NCBI RefSeq assembly: GCF_023721815.1
Contig: NZ_JAMDLI010000001.1
Location: 248,001 to 312,000 of the forward strand
Reading direction: 5' to 3'
Length of the DNA stretch: 64,000 nucleotides
Origin: Pleomorphomonas sp. JP5
Lineage (GTDB): Bacteria; Pseudomonadota; Alphaproteobacteria; Rhizobiales; Pleomorphomonadaceae
Part shown: positions 17,543 to 25,585 of the stretch, one piece after another
How positions within the stretch are numbered: the stretch's first letter is position 1
Layout: each line of letters begins with the position of its first letter
Notes under the pieces: generated by a model
Told to the model about the DNA's origin: nothing
The model's database searches: none
The model's input: the letters and a program-made list of their open reading frames with translations, nothing else
Made by a program: the position numbers and the translations under genes

Positions 17543-18378
17543 GCCAGCGCCTCGGCGAGTTCGGCCCGGCGCCGACGTACCCACCAGCCGTAGACGGCGC
17601 CACCGATCGTCAGCACGGCCGAGACCACGACGATGCCGGCGACGATGTTGCTGATGGCCGCGCTGCCGGCGGCGAGCGGGGCAAGCTGCGTTTGCGCCGT
17701 CTGGAGCGCGCCAACAATGGCGCTGCCACCGATCGCGCCGCCACCGGTCACCGCGTCGGCGAGCGCCGCCGAGGGCACCGCCTTGGCGTCGGAGGAAAGC
17801 GCCTTGGCAGAGCCGGCCGCGTCATAGACCACCTCCGGGCCGACCGAGCCGCGCGCCCACGCCTGCCCCACGGCGAGCACTTGCCGGAGCCGGTTGGTCC
17901 AGCCCTTGCCGAAGGTCGACCATGTCTTGAGCGCCTTCAGGAAGGCGTCGCGAAGCTTCAGGATGCGCTCGATCAGCGCGTCATGGTCATTGACGGCGGC
18001 GACGGCTTGCAACGTCTGCGGGCCAACCAGGCCGTCAACACGATCGAGGCCGAGCGCGCGCTGGAGCCATTTCACCGATTGTGCCGGGCCGGAGTTGACC
18101 GCACCATCGAAGACGACGAAGCCGACGCCAGGCGGCAGGCTGTCGCCCTTGATGAGGTTCCAGTAGCGGCCGCGATAGATGGCCCTCACTTCGTCATCGG
18201 AGATACAACGGACACTTTGCCGGCCGGCGCCAACGGACTTCCGATAGGTGTCATAGACGGCCTGTGTGACACCCTTCATGGTGGCGCGGCCGGGGTCTTT
18301 GGGATGGTTCACGAAGCCGCCCTCAAGGATGAGTTCCTTGGTAAGCGCGCGGTCGAATTCGGTCGTGATCGCAGTCAT
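17539..18378 (-). CDS. Endolysin, GH108 N-acetylmuramidase with C-terminal membrane segment
   Basis: A 279-aa peptidoglycan hydrolase. The N-terminal domain has the GH108 motif LILEGGFVNHPKDPGRAT with catalytic Glu19, followed by MKGVTQAVYDTY, and the peptidoglycan-binding-like part GLVGPQTLQAV near residue 135. A hydrophobic segment near the C-terminus (IVAGIVVVSAVLTIGGAVYGWW, written here in pieces: IVAGIVVVSAV then LTIGGAVYGWW) ends in basic residues. This suggests membrane tethering, unusual for a simple cytosolic lysin. It heads the lysis cassette just after a terminator, so it needs its own promoter or read-through. Confidence 0.88.
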   Translation of the reverse strand: MTAITTEFDRALTKELILEGGFVNHPKDPGRATMKGVTQAVYDTYRKSVGAGRQSVRCISDDEVRAIYRGRYWNLIKGDSLPPGVGFVVFDGAVNSGPAQSVKWLQRALGLDRVDGLVGPQTLQAVAAVNDHDALIERILKLRDAFLKALKTWSTFGKGWTNRLRQVLAVGQAWARGSVGPEVVYDAAGSAKALSSDAKAVPSAALADAVTGGGAIGGSAIVGALQTAQTQLAPLAAGSAAISNIVAGIVVVSAVLTIGGAVYGWWVRRRRAELAEALA

Positions 18379-18398
18379 GTTGCGTCCTTTCAGGCAAC

Positions 18399-18419
18399 AA
18401 AAAACCCGCCAGAGGCGGG
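18399..18419 (-). terminator. Terminator between tail genes and lysis cassette
   Basis: On the minus strand CCCGCC-TCT-GGCGGG (18419-18405) is followed by TTTTTT (18404-18399). It lies 38 bases past the stop of the tail-end gene and 21 bases before the endolysin ATG. Confidence 0.88.
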
Positions 18420-18456
18420 CATGGGCATTCCTGTCTGTGAGGCTTCAAGAGGGGCG

Positions 18457-18879
18457 TCAGAGCGCCATGGCATCGCGCCAAGCCGCGTCAATCTGATCGG
18501 CGGAGAGGCCGAAGGTCTGCCCGAGCGTGGCGATCAACGGGTGGTTCCTTCGGTACTCACTGGCATAGTCCCATTCGATTTCAGCTTCATCCCGCTGGTC
18601 TGTCGGCAAGACGGAGATCGCCGCCGCCACATCTGCCGGCTTGATGCCGATCTTGAGGAGACCTAGCCGGAGCTGGCGCGCAGTCAGAGGAACGAGCGGG
18701 GCTGGTTCGGCCGGAGGCAGGTCCGGTGCAGCCCATTCACCATCCACCAGACGGCAACCGATGCCAGTACCAGCAGGGATGCTTTCATCCACGACGTAGC
18801 CAACAGGCGCCAGGGCATCGTCGCCAAGCGAGACGACATCAGTGATCACGCCGTCAGTGATCTTGAGAGAGACTCTCAC
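18457..18879 (-). CDS. Putative tail-fibre-associated protein
   Basis: A 140-aa protein directly after the tail fibre gene (3-base gap). The N-terminal half is beta-rich (MRVSLKITDGVITDVVSL). The C-terminal half is helical, LTARQLRLGLLKIGIKPADV then WDYASEYRRNHPLI, which resembles the region often found at the C-terminus of phage tail-fibre assembly proteins. No precise family can be named. Its place and size suggest a fibre chaperone or a tip protein. Confidence 0.55.
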   Translation of the reverse strand: MRVSLKITDGVITDVVSLGDDALAPVGYVVDESIPAGTGIGCRLVDGEWAAPDLPPAEPAPLVPLTARQLRLGLLKIGIKPADVAAAISVLPTDQRDEAEIEWDYASEYRRNHPLIATLGQTFGLSADQIDAAWRDAMAL

Positions 18880-18881
18880 AA

Positions 18882-19937
18882 TCAGCCCCCCTTGCGGCGA
18901 TAGAAGATGATCACGGCACCACCAGCACCGTATCTGTTAGTAGCATCGTTGCTGTAACTACCGGGGACGTAGCCGCTAGACGGCGTCCACGGCGTTGCTG
19001 ATGTATATTCCGTAGTACTGTAGATTGACATAAACGCGTCACCCGCTCCGGAGAATATCTGCGCCACTGGCACGGGCAGGCTGAAAAAAGCACCCCAAAA
19101 TGCTCGGGCAGCGAACCGAGCTAGACTCTGGGTAAGAGGGGCACCTATGAAGCCGTTGTATAGATTGCCGCCACTTCCGGTTCCCGCGCCCGGAGTTACG
19201 CCCCCCCCGGCAAGCCCGCCTGTAGCAGACAGACTCTTGAACACGGATGATCCAGCTCGCCCCGAAAGAACGCTAGCCCCGACTGTTACAGGGACAATCT
19301 CAGACGCGGCAATCGATACGGTCCCGATAGAGAGGCCGGCTGCACCACCGGCTGTCGAGCTATATCCGCCGCCAGCAGCCCAAACAAACACAAGTGGATC
19401 AAGTCCCTCATCGAGATCGGCGGGAGCCACGAAGTCTCCACTCGTATTGACGTAATCTACGTCCGTGTAGCCGCCCCTCGGTGCCAGTGCTGCAATTGCA
19501 GCCTTGAGGCCGGCGGGATGCACTGGCAGATCGTCGCGCTCGCCGGCAATCGTTACGGCAGGGGGGGCGAAAGCCATCGTGAAGGTCAGATCGGCAGTCA
19601 GGTCCGCCTCTGCCGGCTCCGCATCGGTGCCGGCGACGCCATCGAGGACGAGGCCAGCGCCAACCTTGAGTTTGCGTGCGGCCGGCACATATGCCGCGAC
19701 GACCGTATGCGTATCCGGATCGATCGCGGCGATCGCCACGTCGTTCGCGCCGTCGAAGAGGTTGAGCAACCACTTCGAACCGGAGTCGTCGATCCACATC
19801 ATGCCCGGCTGAACGTAGCCGGGCCGCGCCGGTCCCTTGTGGTTGGTCACCAGCGCCGGCACCACGCCGTTGATCCGCTCAAGCAGGGTCGATCCGCTGT
19901 CGGTTGGCGACAGCGGCTCATAGCCATATTGTGTCAT
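18882..19937 (-). CDS. Tail fibre / receptor-binding protein
   Basis: A 351-aa virion protein. Residues 1-60 (YGYEPLSPTDSGSTLL, PGYVQPGMMWID) look like a collar or attachment module used by many phage fibres. The C-terminal half is glycine- and serine-rich (GGGVTPGAGTGSGGN, GYVPGSYSNDATNRYGAGG) and ends IIFYRRKGG, as in glycine-rich fibre tips. It follows the J-like tail tip gene by 8 bases. The tip probably recognises the host cell surface. Codon use is less uniform than in neighbours, common for exchanged receptor-binding genes. Confidence 0.75.
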   Translation of the reverse strand: MTQYGYEPLSPTDSGSTLLERINGVVPALVTNHKGPARPGYVQPGMMWIDDSGSKWLLNLFDGANDVAIAAIDPDTHTVVAAYVPAARKLKVGAGLVLDGVAGTDAEPAEADLTADLTFTMAFAPPAVTIAGERDDLPVHPAGLKAAIAALAPRGGYTDVDYVNTSGDFVAPADLDEGLDPLVFVWAAGGGYSSTAGGAAGLSIGTVSIAASEIVPVTVGASVLSGRAGSSVFKSLSATGGLAGGGVTPGAGTGSGGNLYNGFIGAPLTQSLARFAARAFWGAFFSLPVPVAQIFSGAGDAFMSIYSTTEYTSATPWTPSSGYVPGSYSNDATNRYGAGGAVIIFYRRKGG

Positions 19938-19945
19938 TGATCACC

Positions 19946-22900
19946 TCAGGTTTTGAGCTGCCCGTAGCCGGCAGCCACATAGTCGAAGGTTCGCGCCACG
20001 GCCGCGCCGCTGGCGTCTCGGAAGGCGATGAAGAAGCCGCCTTCGCCCTTGTCGGTCAGTTCGTAATAGTCGCCCGTCGCCATGCCCTGCGCCGATACCG
20101 AAAGCCCGGTCAGGCGCTTGTAGGGCGGCGCGAACGCCACCCGCAGGCCTTCGGCCGGCACGGCGAGATCGTTGCCGCTGACGATGCGGTCGGGCATATC
20201 GACCAGAAGCCGCGCCCGCGTGACCACTGGCGTGACGGTCGGGGCGCCGCTCGTCAGCACCAGTCGCGTCTGGTAGGCGCGAGCCGCCACGTCACCGGTG
20301 GCCGCCTCCCGCCACTCGCTCCAGGCCGGATCGGCCTCGGGATCGTCGTTGGTGGTGCGGATCTCCATCGCCGCGCCCCAAAGGGTCGAGCTCGCACCGG
20401 ACAAGCTCTCGACGTCGCCGAGGCGAGCCCACGATCCGACCGTGTTGGCGAGGTTGTCGCCCGAGGCGACGATCTCCGGCGTGACGCGTGAGGTGTAGAC
20501 CTTGCCGAGATCCAGGACGGTTTCGCTCGTGTAGATGCCCGAGGCGCGAATGCCGTTGATGCCGAGGGCGATGCGTATCACTGCGTCGAGCGTCGACCAG
20601 TCGGCCAGCGAGTCGACGCTGTCGAGCCGCAAGGCGCCGCCTGCGGTATAGGTGCCGTCGTGGTCGCCCGTCCAGGTGGGATCCTCGGCGATCACATCGA
20701 CGACGTTGCGTGTCGCTCCCTCCACCGTCGAGACGATCAGCGCCGCCGCAAGGCTCTCGACACCCTGCGTGCTCACCGCCTTGATGAGATAGGTTCCCGG
20801 CCGTGTCGGCACTTGCGCGCTCGTGCTGGTCACATGCGGCAACAGAACGGCCGCACTCCCCCACGTCGCCCCCGCCGTGGCCGGCGTGTAGCGCACCAGG
20901 TAGTGCGAGAAGTTGAGCGAGGCGACCGCCCGCCATGACAGCGTGGAGAGATCTCCGAGCACGGCAATGCCGAAGCCGTCGACATCATCAGGCGGCGCGT
21001 TGACGCTGGAGATCAACAGCGAAGGTGTCTCCAGCCACTGCGAGCGGAGGCCACCGAGCGAGGCGACCGATTGCACCCGGAAGCGATAGAGGCCCGGCAG
21101 AAGGTCCGAGACATCGATCGAGGCCGACGACGTCGAGCCGGCCGGCGCCCATTCGAGATCCGGCGTTTTGATCTGCACGTCGAACCGCTCGGTGCGCGCA
21201 TCAGTCGGCGGCGTCCATCCGATGGTGGCCGCGCCGCGCACCGTCGTTCCGCCGGCCAGATAGAGATACTCCCGAACGCTGATGTTGGCGGGCGCGGCGA
21301 GCGGCCCCTTCGGATAGGCCGAGAAGGACGGCTTTTCGAGAACGAGGCCCTGTTCGACACGCGGATATTTGGTCTCGTCATAGACCAGTGCCGAGATATC
21401 GAACTGATGCTTTTCCGCCTCGGTCACCGACAGCACCCGGAACGGACGAGGCGCCACGTCGGAACCGGTCATGAGCCACAGCGCCCCGGCGATCGGCGCC
21501 GCAGGTAGCGCCGAGGCAAGCGACAGCGTCGCCGTTTCGCCGGCCGGGTTGGTCACGTCGCGATCGGCGAGCGAGCCATCGGCCATGACGACGGTCACCG
21601 AGTAGGTCTCCCCCTCGCCGAGCGTCACCGGCGCGTCGAGCGTCAAGGTCAGAAGGTCGGCCGAGACGCCCGCCAGCCGGCCGCCGAAGCGGACGCCGGC
21701 ATAGGAGGGATCGGCGATCAGCACGACGTCGCCGGGCACCACGTCGGCGTGGTCGAGGCCGGCGCGATAGGTCACCACTTCGGTTTCGTTCTGTTCGGTG
21801 TCGAGCAGCCAATCGCCGTAGCGGTGCGCCTGTCCGCGAGAGGTGCAGCCGATCGCCTGGATCTCGGTTTGGCGGGCGCCATAGAGCGCGATGGCGTCGG
21901 GATCTTCGACCACCTCGATCGCCGGCTTGTAGCTGTTCTCCGGATCGAACCACTGGACGAGCACTTGGGTATGGCGGGCACTCAGCGAAGAGCCCTGATA
22001 GGTGAAGGCGCCATCGATCACATTGGCCCGCGTCACCAGCTTGCGCGCCTCCGAGGGCTTGTCGCACACCGGCATGATGGAGCCGGCGCCCCAATAGACG
22101 ACGCCACGGAACACGCCGGCCATGGCGGTGAGGACGTTGATCGCCTCGTCACGGTCGGAGATCATGCCGTTGAAGGCGAAGCGCGGCTCCTTGCCGCCGA
22201 AGCCGTCGTCGACCAACTCGTCGCAATAGCGGGCGATCTCATAGAGCTCCCACTTGGTCAGCGAGTAGAGATCGGGGAACGTGACGGAGAAGCCGGCGAG
22301 GTACTTCTTGAGCCCATAGCGGTCGTTGTCGATCAGGTCGAAGAAGATCCACGCCGGGTTGTCGGAGACCGCCCGCTTGAAGGTGCCGTCCCAGATCCCA
22401 TCATAGGCCCTCGTCTCCGGATCGTAGTTCGCCGGCACCTGGATCTCGATCCCCGCCCAATCGGCGGTCACGGTCGGGATGGACGACGAGCCGAAGGACG
22501 ACGCGTCGACCACCAGGCCAAGCAAGGCGCTGTCGGGATAGATGAGCTGGTAATCCTCGATGATGGTGAAGGATGACCAGTAGGTGGCATTGAGCGAGGT
22601 GGTGCCGTTGCTGTCCTCGGAGAGCCGCCGCACCCGGACATACCAAGGCCCTTTGTCCGGAAGGTCGAAGCGATAGGCGCGCACGTATGGCGAGGTGCAT
22701 TTGCCGGAGATCGTGTCGGTGCGAACGACGGTCCAGGTGCCGCCCTCCGATCGGCAGTCGATGGCGATCGAAACCGAGTTGCCATTGACCGAGCCGGAGC
22801 CGGTGTCGGTCTTGGTCAGCGACGGCAGGCGGATCGAGACGCGCGCTGCCGTGGCGTCGAGATTGGTGATCGCCTGGGTGATCGAGACGTTCTTCTTGAC

Positions 22901-23206
22901 CTCGGCGCCGACCGAAACTTCGGTCTCGACGGCCGGAAAGCCCGACATCGGCGTCTGATCCGGCAGGCCGATGCGCGTCTCGAAGCTCACGCCCTCGAAG
23001 TTGAAGCTGCCATCGGCGTTCTGCACCGGTACGTCGTCGCAATAGATCGACTTGGCGCCATCGACGAGGCCGCCGGTCACGCCTTCGGAGACCAGCGTCA
23101 GCAGCCGCAGGGTTTGCTTGGCGCGCAGCGTGTTCGGCGACTCCGAGTAGCCGCCGCCGCCGGACTTGCCGCCGGCACCCGCAAGGCGAAGATCGTGGAA
23201 GCTCAT
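19946..23206 (-). CDS. Tail tip / host-specificity protein (gpJ-like)
   Basis: A 1086-aa central tail-tip protein. It opens with SFHDLRLAGAGGKSGGGGYSE and carries the phage tail blocks LVDGAKSIYCDDVPV, GVYFD-like MSGFPAVETEVSVG, and a long middle domain, followed by fibronectin-like repeats (about 620-840: RGAATIGWTPPTDARTERFDV, LSWRAVASLNFSHYLVRY). This matches the lambda gpJ plan. Its start overlaps the end of the I-like gene (ATGA at 23203-23206). It is the largest tail gene after the tape measure. Confidence 0.88.
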   Translation of the reverse strand: MSFHDLRLAGAGGKSGGGGYSESPNTLRAKQTLRLLTLVSEGVTGGLVDGAKSIYCDDVPVQNADGSFNFEGVSFETRIGLPDQTPMSGFPAVETEVSVGAEVKKNVSITQAITNLDATAARVSIRLPSLTKTDTGSGSVNGNSVSIAIDCRSEGGTWTVVRTDTISGKCTSPYVRAYRFDLPDKGPWYVRVRRLSEDSNGTTSLNATYWSSFTIIEDYQLIYPDSALLGLVVDASSFGSSSIPTVTADWAGIEIQVPANYDPETRAYDGIWDGTFKRAVSDNPAWIFFDLIDNDRYGLKKYLAGFSVTFPDLYSLTKWELYEIARYCDELVDDGFGGKEPRFAFNGMISDRDEAINVLTAMAGVFRGVVYWGAGSIMPVCDKPSEARKLVTRANVIDGAFTYQGSSLSARHTQVLVQWFDPENSYKPAIEVVEDPDAIALYGARQTEIQAIGCTSRGQAHRYGDWLLDTEQNETEVVTYRAGLDHADVVPGDVVLIADPSYAGVRFGGRLAGVSADLLTLTLDAPVTLGEGETYSVTVVMADGSLADRDVTNPAGETATLSLASALPAAPIAGALWLMTGSDVAPRPFRVLSVTEAEKHQFDISALVYDETKYPRVEQGLVLEKPSFSAYPKGPLAAPANISVREYLYLAGGTTVRGAATIGWTPPTDARTERFDVQIKTPDLEWAPAGSTSSASIDVSDLLPGLYRFRVQSVASLGGLRSQWLETPSLLISSVNAPPDDVDGFGIAVLGDLSTLSWRAVASLNFSHYLVRYTPATAGATWGSAAVLLPHVTSTSAQVPTRPGTYLIKAVSTQGVESLAAALIVSTVEGATRNVVDVIAEDPTWTGDHDGTYTAGGALRLDSVDSLADWSTLDAVIRIALGINGIRASGIYTSETVLDLGKVYTSRVTPEIVASGDNLANTVGSWARLGDVESLSGASSTLWGAAMEIRTTNDDPEADPAWSEWREAATGDVAARAYQTRLVLTSGAPTVTPVVTRARLLVDMPDRIVSGNDLAVPAEGLRVAFAPPYKRLTGLSVSAQGMATGDYYELTDKGEGGFFIAFRDASGAAVARTFDYVAAGYGQLKT

Positions 23207-23793
23207 ACCGCGATATCCTCGGTGGAAAGGCCGACACCAACGAGCACCGGATTGACGCGGAAATGCCCGTAGACGAGCGGCACCGGCCCGCCCTCGGTGG
23301 TGACGTTGGCGCCGCCATCGAAGAGGTAGGAGGATTGATCCTTGGTGGACTTGGGCTTGGGGGCCAGCATCTGGCCGAGACCGGATAGCGCCAGGGCGAC
23401 ACCAAGGCCGGCCACCTGTCCCGCCGTGATGCCGAGGCCGGTCGAGGTGCCGATCGCCGCGATGGTGCCGGGGAAGAAGAAGGCGGCGCCGATCAGGAAG
23501 ACGCCGGCAATGATCTTGCCGAGCCCGCCGCGTCCGCCCCTGCCGGCGAGCACTGGCACGATATGGAGATCCGCCGAACCGAGCTCGAAGGCGAGATCAT
23601 CCTCGCCGAGTGCGAGCCCGGTGCGCCGATCGCCGCGCACCACGCGGAACCATTTGCCGACGGCGAAATCGCGGAAGCCCGGTAGCACGGCGGCGAGTGC
23701 CCGTCCCGCCTCGCCGGCCGTCGCCACGTCGAGGAGATGGACGCGGCCGAAGCGTTTGCCGAGGGCGCCATGGAGATGGATCTTACGCCGCAT
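23203..23793 (-). CDS. Tail assembly protein (gpI-like)
   Basis: A 196-aa protein starting at ATG 23793 inside the end of the K-like gene. The N-terminal part (KIHLHGALGKRFGRVHLLDVATAGEA) resembles the ubiquitin-like fold of lambda gpI. The middle has two glycine/alanine-rich hydrophobic stretches (IIAGVFLIGAAFFFPG and AGQVAGLGVALALSGLGQ), also typical. The C-terminus GPVPLVYGHFRV matches the end of gpI-type proteins that precede J. It is needed for tail tip assembly. Confidence 0.83.
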   Translation of the reverse strand: MRRKIHLHGALGKRFGRVHLLDVATAGEAGRALAAVLPGFRDFAVGKWFRVVRGDRRTGLALGEDDLAFELGSADLHIVPVLAGRGGRGGLGKIIAGVFLIGAAFFFPGTIAAIGTSTGLGITAGQVAGLGVALALSGLGQMLAPKPKSTKDQSSYLFDGGANVTTEGGPVPLVYGHFRVNPVLVGVGLSTEDIAV

Positions 23794-24511
23794 GGCGCAC
23801 CCAATGGGTGATACGCGCCCGCCAGCGGCCGGGCACGTCATGACAGGACAGGCACCCGTCGAGGTGATGCAGGATCAACCCGTTCTCGTCGAGCAGGCCG
23901 GAATGGCTCGGAACGCGTGAGCCGGCGCGGGCGAAGAACACGTCGCCGGGCCGGGGTGTCTCGCCGTCGAGCAGCACGAAGCCGGCCTCCCGGAAGTGCT
24001 CGACGAGCATGTTCTCGCCGGAACCCCACCAACCATCATCGCGAGCGAAGTCCGGCAAGGTGACCCCGCGCCGCTGCCGGTACCACGCCCGCACCAGGGC
24101 GTAGCAGTCGCGGACACCCGGAACGAAGCTCCGGCCGACCAGCGGCTCGTCGAGCACGTGATCGCCCCACCACAGGATATCGCTCGCCGTCTCGCCATCG
24201 ATCGAGACGATCCCGAAGGGCAAGCCGGCCGCGATCTGGCTTTCCATGTCGGCCCGGCTCGGGTGATGCGGATGGCGCGGGCGCGCGCGACCGTTCTCGT
24301 CCTTCACCGTCGAACCATCATGGCTATGGATGACCGCCTCGGGCGCGAGATCGAGCCACACACCCGCCGGCATCTCGAAAGCGTTGAGCGGATCGGCCGC
24401 CACGTTGGCGATCGGTTGATAGACCCCGCCTGACACCACCCCGCAGGCTTCGCGCGGCCATTCGGACAACGCGTGATCACGCGCCGCCCTGGAGACGTCG
24501 TTACCGAACAT
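23783..24511 (-). CDS. Tail tip peptidase (gpK-like, JAMM plus NlpC/P60 domains)
   Basis: A 242-aa two-domain protein. The N-terminal Mov34/JAMM-like domain has HSHDGSTVKDENG and HPHHPSRADMESQ. The C-terminal NlpC/P60 domain has the catalytic cysteine in VRDCYALVRAWYR and a histidine in VPSHSGLLDE. The combination is that of lambda gpK, thought to open peptidoglycan at DNA entry. ATG 24511 follows AAGGATC; the frame is open further upstream only as a shadow of the L gene. It overlaps the I-like start. Confidence 0.9.
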   Translation of the reverse strand: MFGNDVSRAARDHALSEWPREACGVVSGGVYQPIANVAADPLNAFEMPAGVWLDLAPEAVIHSHDGSTVKDENGRARPRHPHHPSRADMESQIAAGLPFGIVSIDGETASDILWWGDHVLDEPLVGRSFVPGVRDCYALVRAWYRQRRGVTLPDFARDDGWWGSGENMLVEHFREAGFVLLDGETPRPGDVFFARAGSRVPSHSGLLDENGLILHHLDGCLSCHDVPGRWRARITHWVRHAA

Positions 24512-24524
24512 AGTCTGATCCTTC

Positions 24525-25241
24525 TTAGGTGGAGGAGCCCCGCCCGACTCCCGGGAACCCTCCAAACGGCAGCGGCTTGCTCCCGTACCGCCTGATACAC
24601 CCCGACTTGAGCCGCTTGCTGCATCGATCCTTGGCCGGCGTTGTCGCGGCGCCGGTCGCATCGAAGCACGCCTCGCCGTTGTAGGGGCACGTCGCCGCCG
24701 AGTAGTCGAAGCCCGTCCCGGTCCATCGCCGATAGATCAGCGGACAGGCGCTTTGTAGGACCTGCCGGCCGGGCAACATGCGCCCTTCCTGGTCGAAGGC
24801 CGCCGCGAGCGTCCACTCGACATAGACGCGGTTCTGGTTGGTCTTCTGCTCGATCCGGAACACGTCGATCGGGAAGTGAGCATCGGGATCGGCATCGGCC
24901 TCGCCGTCGAGGAAGCGCCGGAAGGTGCGTATCCGCCGGATGACGCAGCCGACGAGGTCGCCGAACTCGTTGATGGCGGCCGAGAAGATGCCGGCGACGT
25001 TGGCGACCTTGATCGTCGGCCGAGGCAACGTGCCTTGCGACGTCATCTCGAAGCCCGACGCCTCAACCGGCGTCGGCGAGTAAACCTCGCCACCGAACGA
25101 GACAGGCTGATCCTCCAGGACCGATGAGGTGAAGCGGTAGACCGGCCCGCCGATGAGCGCCAGATCGAGTTCGAACAGATGCACGATCTGATCCGCCTCG
25201 AGGCTTTGCGCCGTCGTTGCAACAAGTGCCGGCACCGTCAT
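24525..25241 (-). CDS. Minor tail protein (gpL-like)
   Basis: A 238-aa tail tip protein. The N-terminus (LEADQIVHLFELDLALIGG, then VYRFTSS) and the cysteine-rich C-terminal part (SACPLIYRRW, ATCPYNGEACFDATG, DRCSKRLKSGC) are the hallmark of lambda gpL, which holds an iron-sulfur cluster with its cysteines. It overlaps the M-like gene stop by four bases (25238-25241). Confidence 0.9.
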   Translation of the reverse strand: MTVPALVATTAQSLEADQIVHLFELDLALIGGPVYRFTSSVLEDQPVSFGGEVYSPTPVEASGFEMTSQGTLPRPTIKVANVAGIFSAAINEFGDLVGCVIRRIRTFRRFLDGEADADPDAHFPIDVFRIEQKTNQNRVYVEWTLAAAFDQEGRMLPGRQVLQSACPLIYRRWTGTGFDYSAATCPYNGEACFDATGAATTPAKDRCSKRLKSGCIRRYGSKPLPFGGFPGVGRGSST

Positions 25242-25585
25242 AGGTCATTCACCAGTTCAATCTCGGCGCGGATGCTGTCGACCAGCGCAGAGACGTTGTC
25301 GCGCGACCACTTCTTGCAGCGGTAGCGGCGCAAGACGCCATCGCGCGGCCCCTGCCACAGGAAGGCTTTGTAGCCGAGATGTCGGGCGAAGAAGCCCTCG
25401 ATCGCATCGGCTTCGGCGATGTCCAGCGTTTTCCATTCGGCCACGAACTTCCGCTGTTCGGGATTGAGGCCGTCGCCCGAGCGCTGGGTGTATCCTTCCC
25501 CGAAGGTCGACTCCGCGACCTTCATCTCGACGTTCTTGGATGTGCCGGGGGATGGCGCCGTTGGCGGGGCGAATGTCTCGATCAC
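25238..25585 (-). CDS. Minor tail protein (gpM-like)
   Basis: A 115-aa protein of the phage minor tail family. EMKVAESTFGEGYTQRSGDG, FVAEWKTLDIAEADAIEGFF and RYRCKKWSRD are the family blocks. It lies between tape measure and L-like genes with 4-base overlaps on both sides, the standard H-M-L order of lambda. Confidence 0.9.
   Translation of the reverse strand: MIETFAPPTAPSPGTSKNVEMKVAESTFGEGYTQRSGDGLNPEQRKFVAEWKTLDIAEADAIEGFFARHLGYKAFLWQGPRDGVLRRYRCKKWSRDNVSALVDSIRAEIELVNDL

Noticed and set aside
17692-18666. 324-codon plus-strand frame
   Set aside because: Antisense of the endolysin gene; crosses its start and a terminator.
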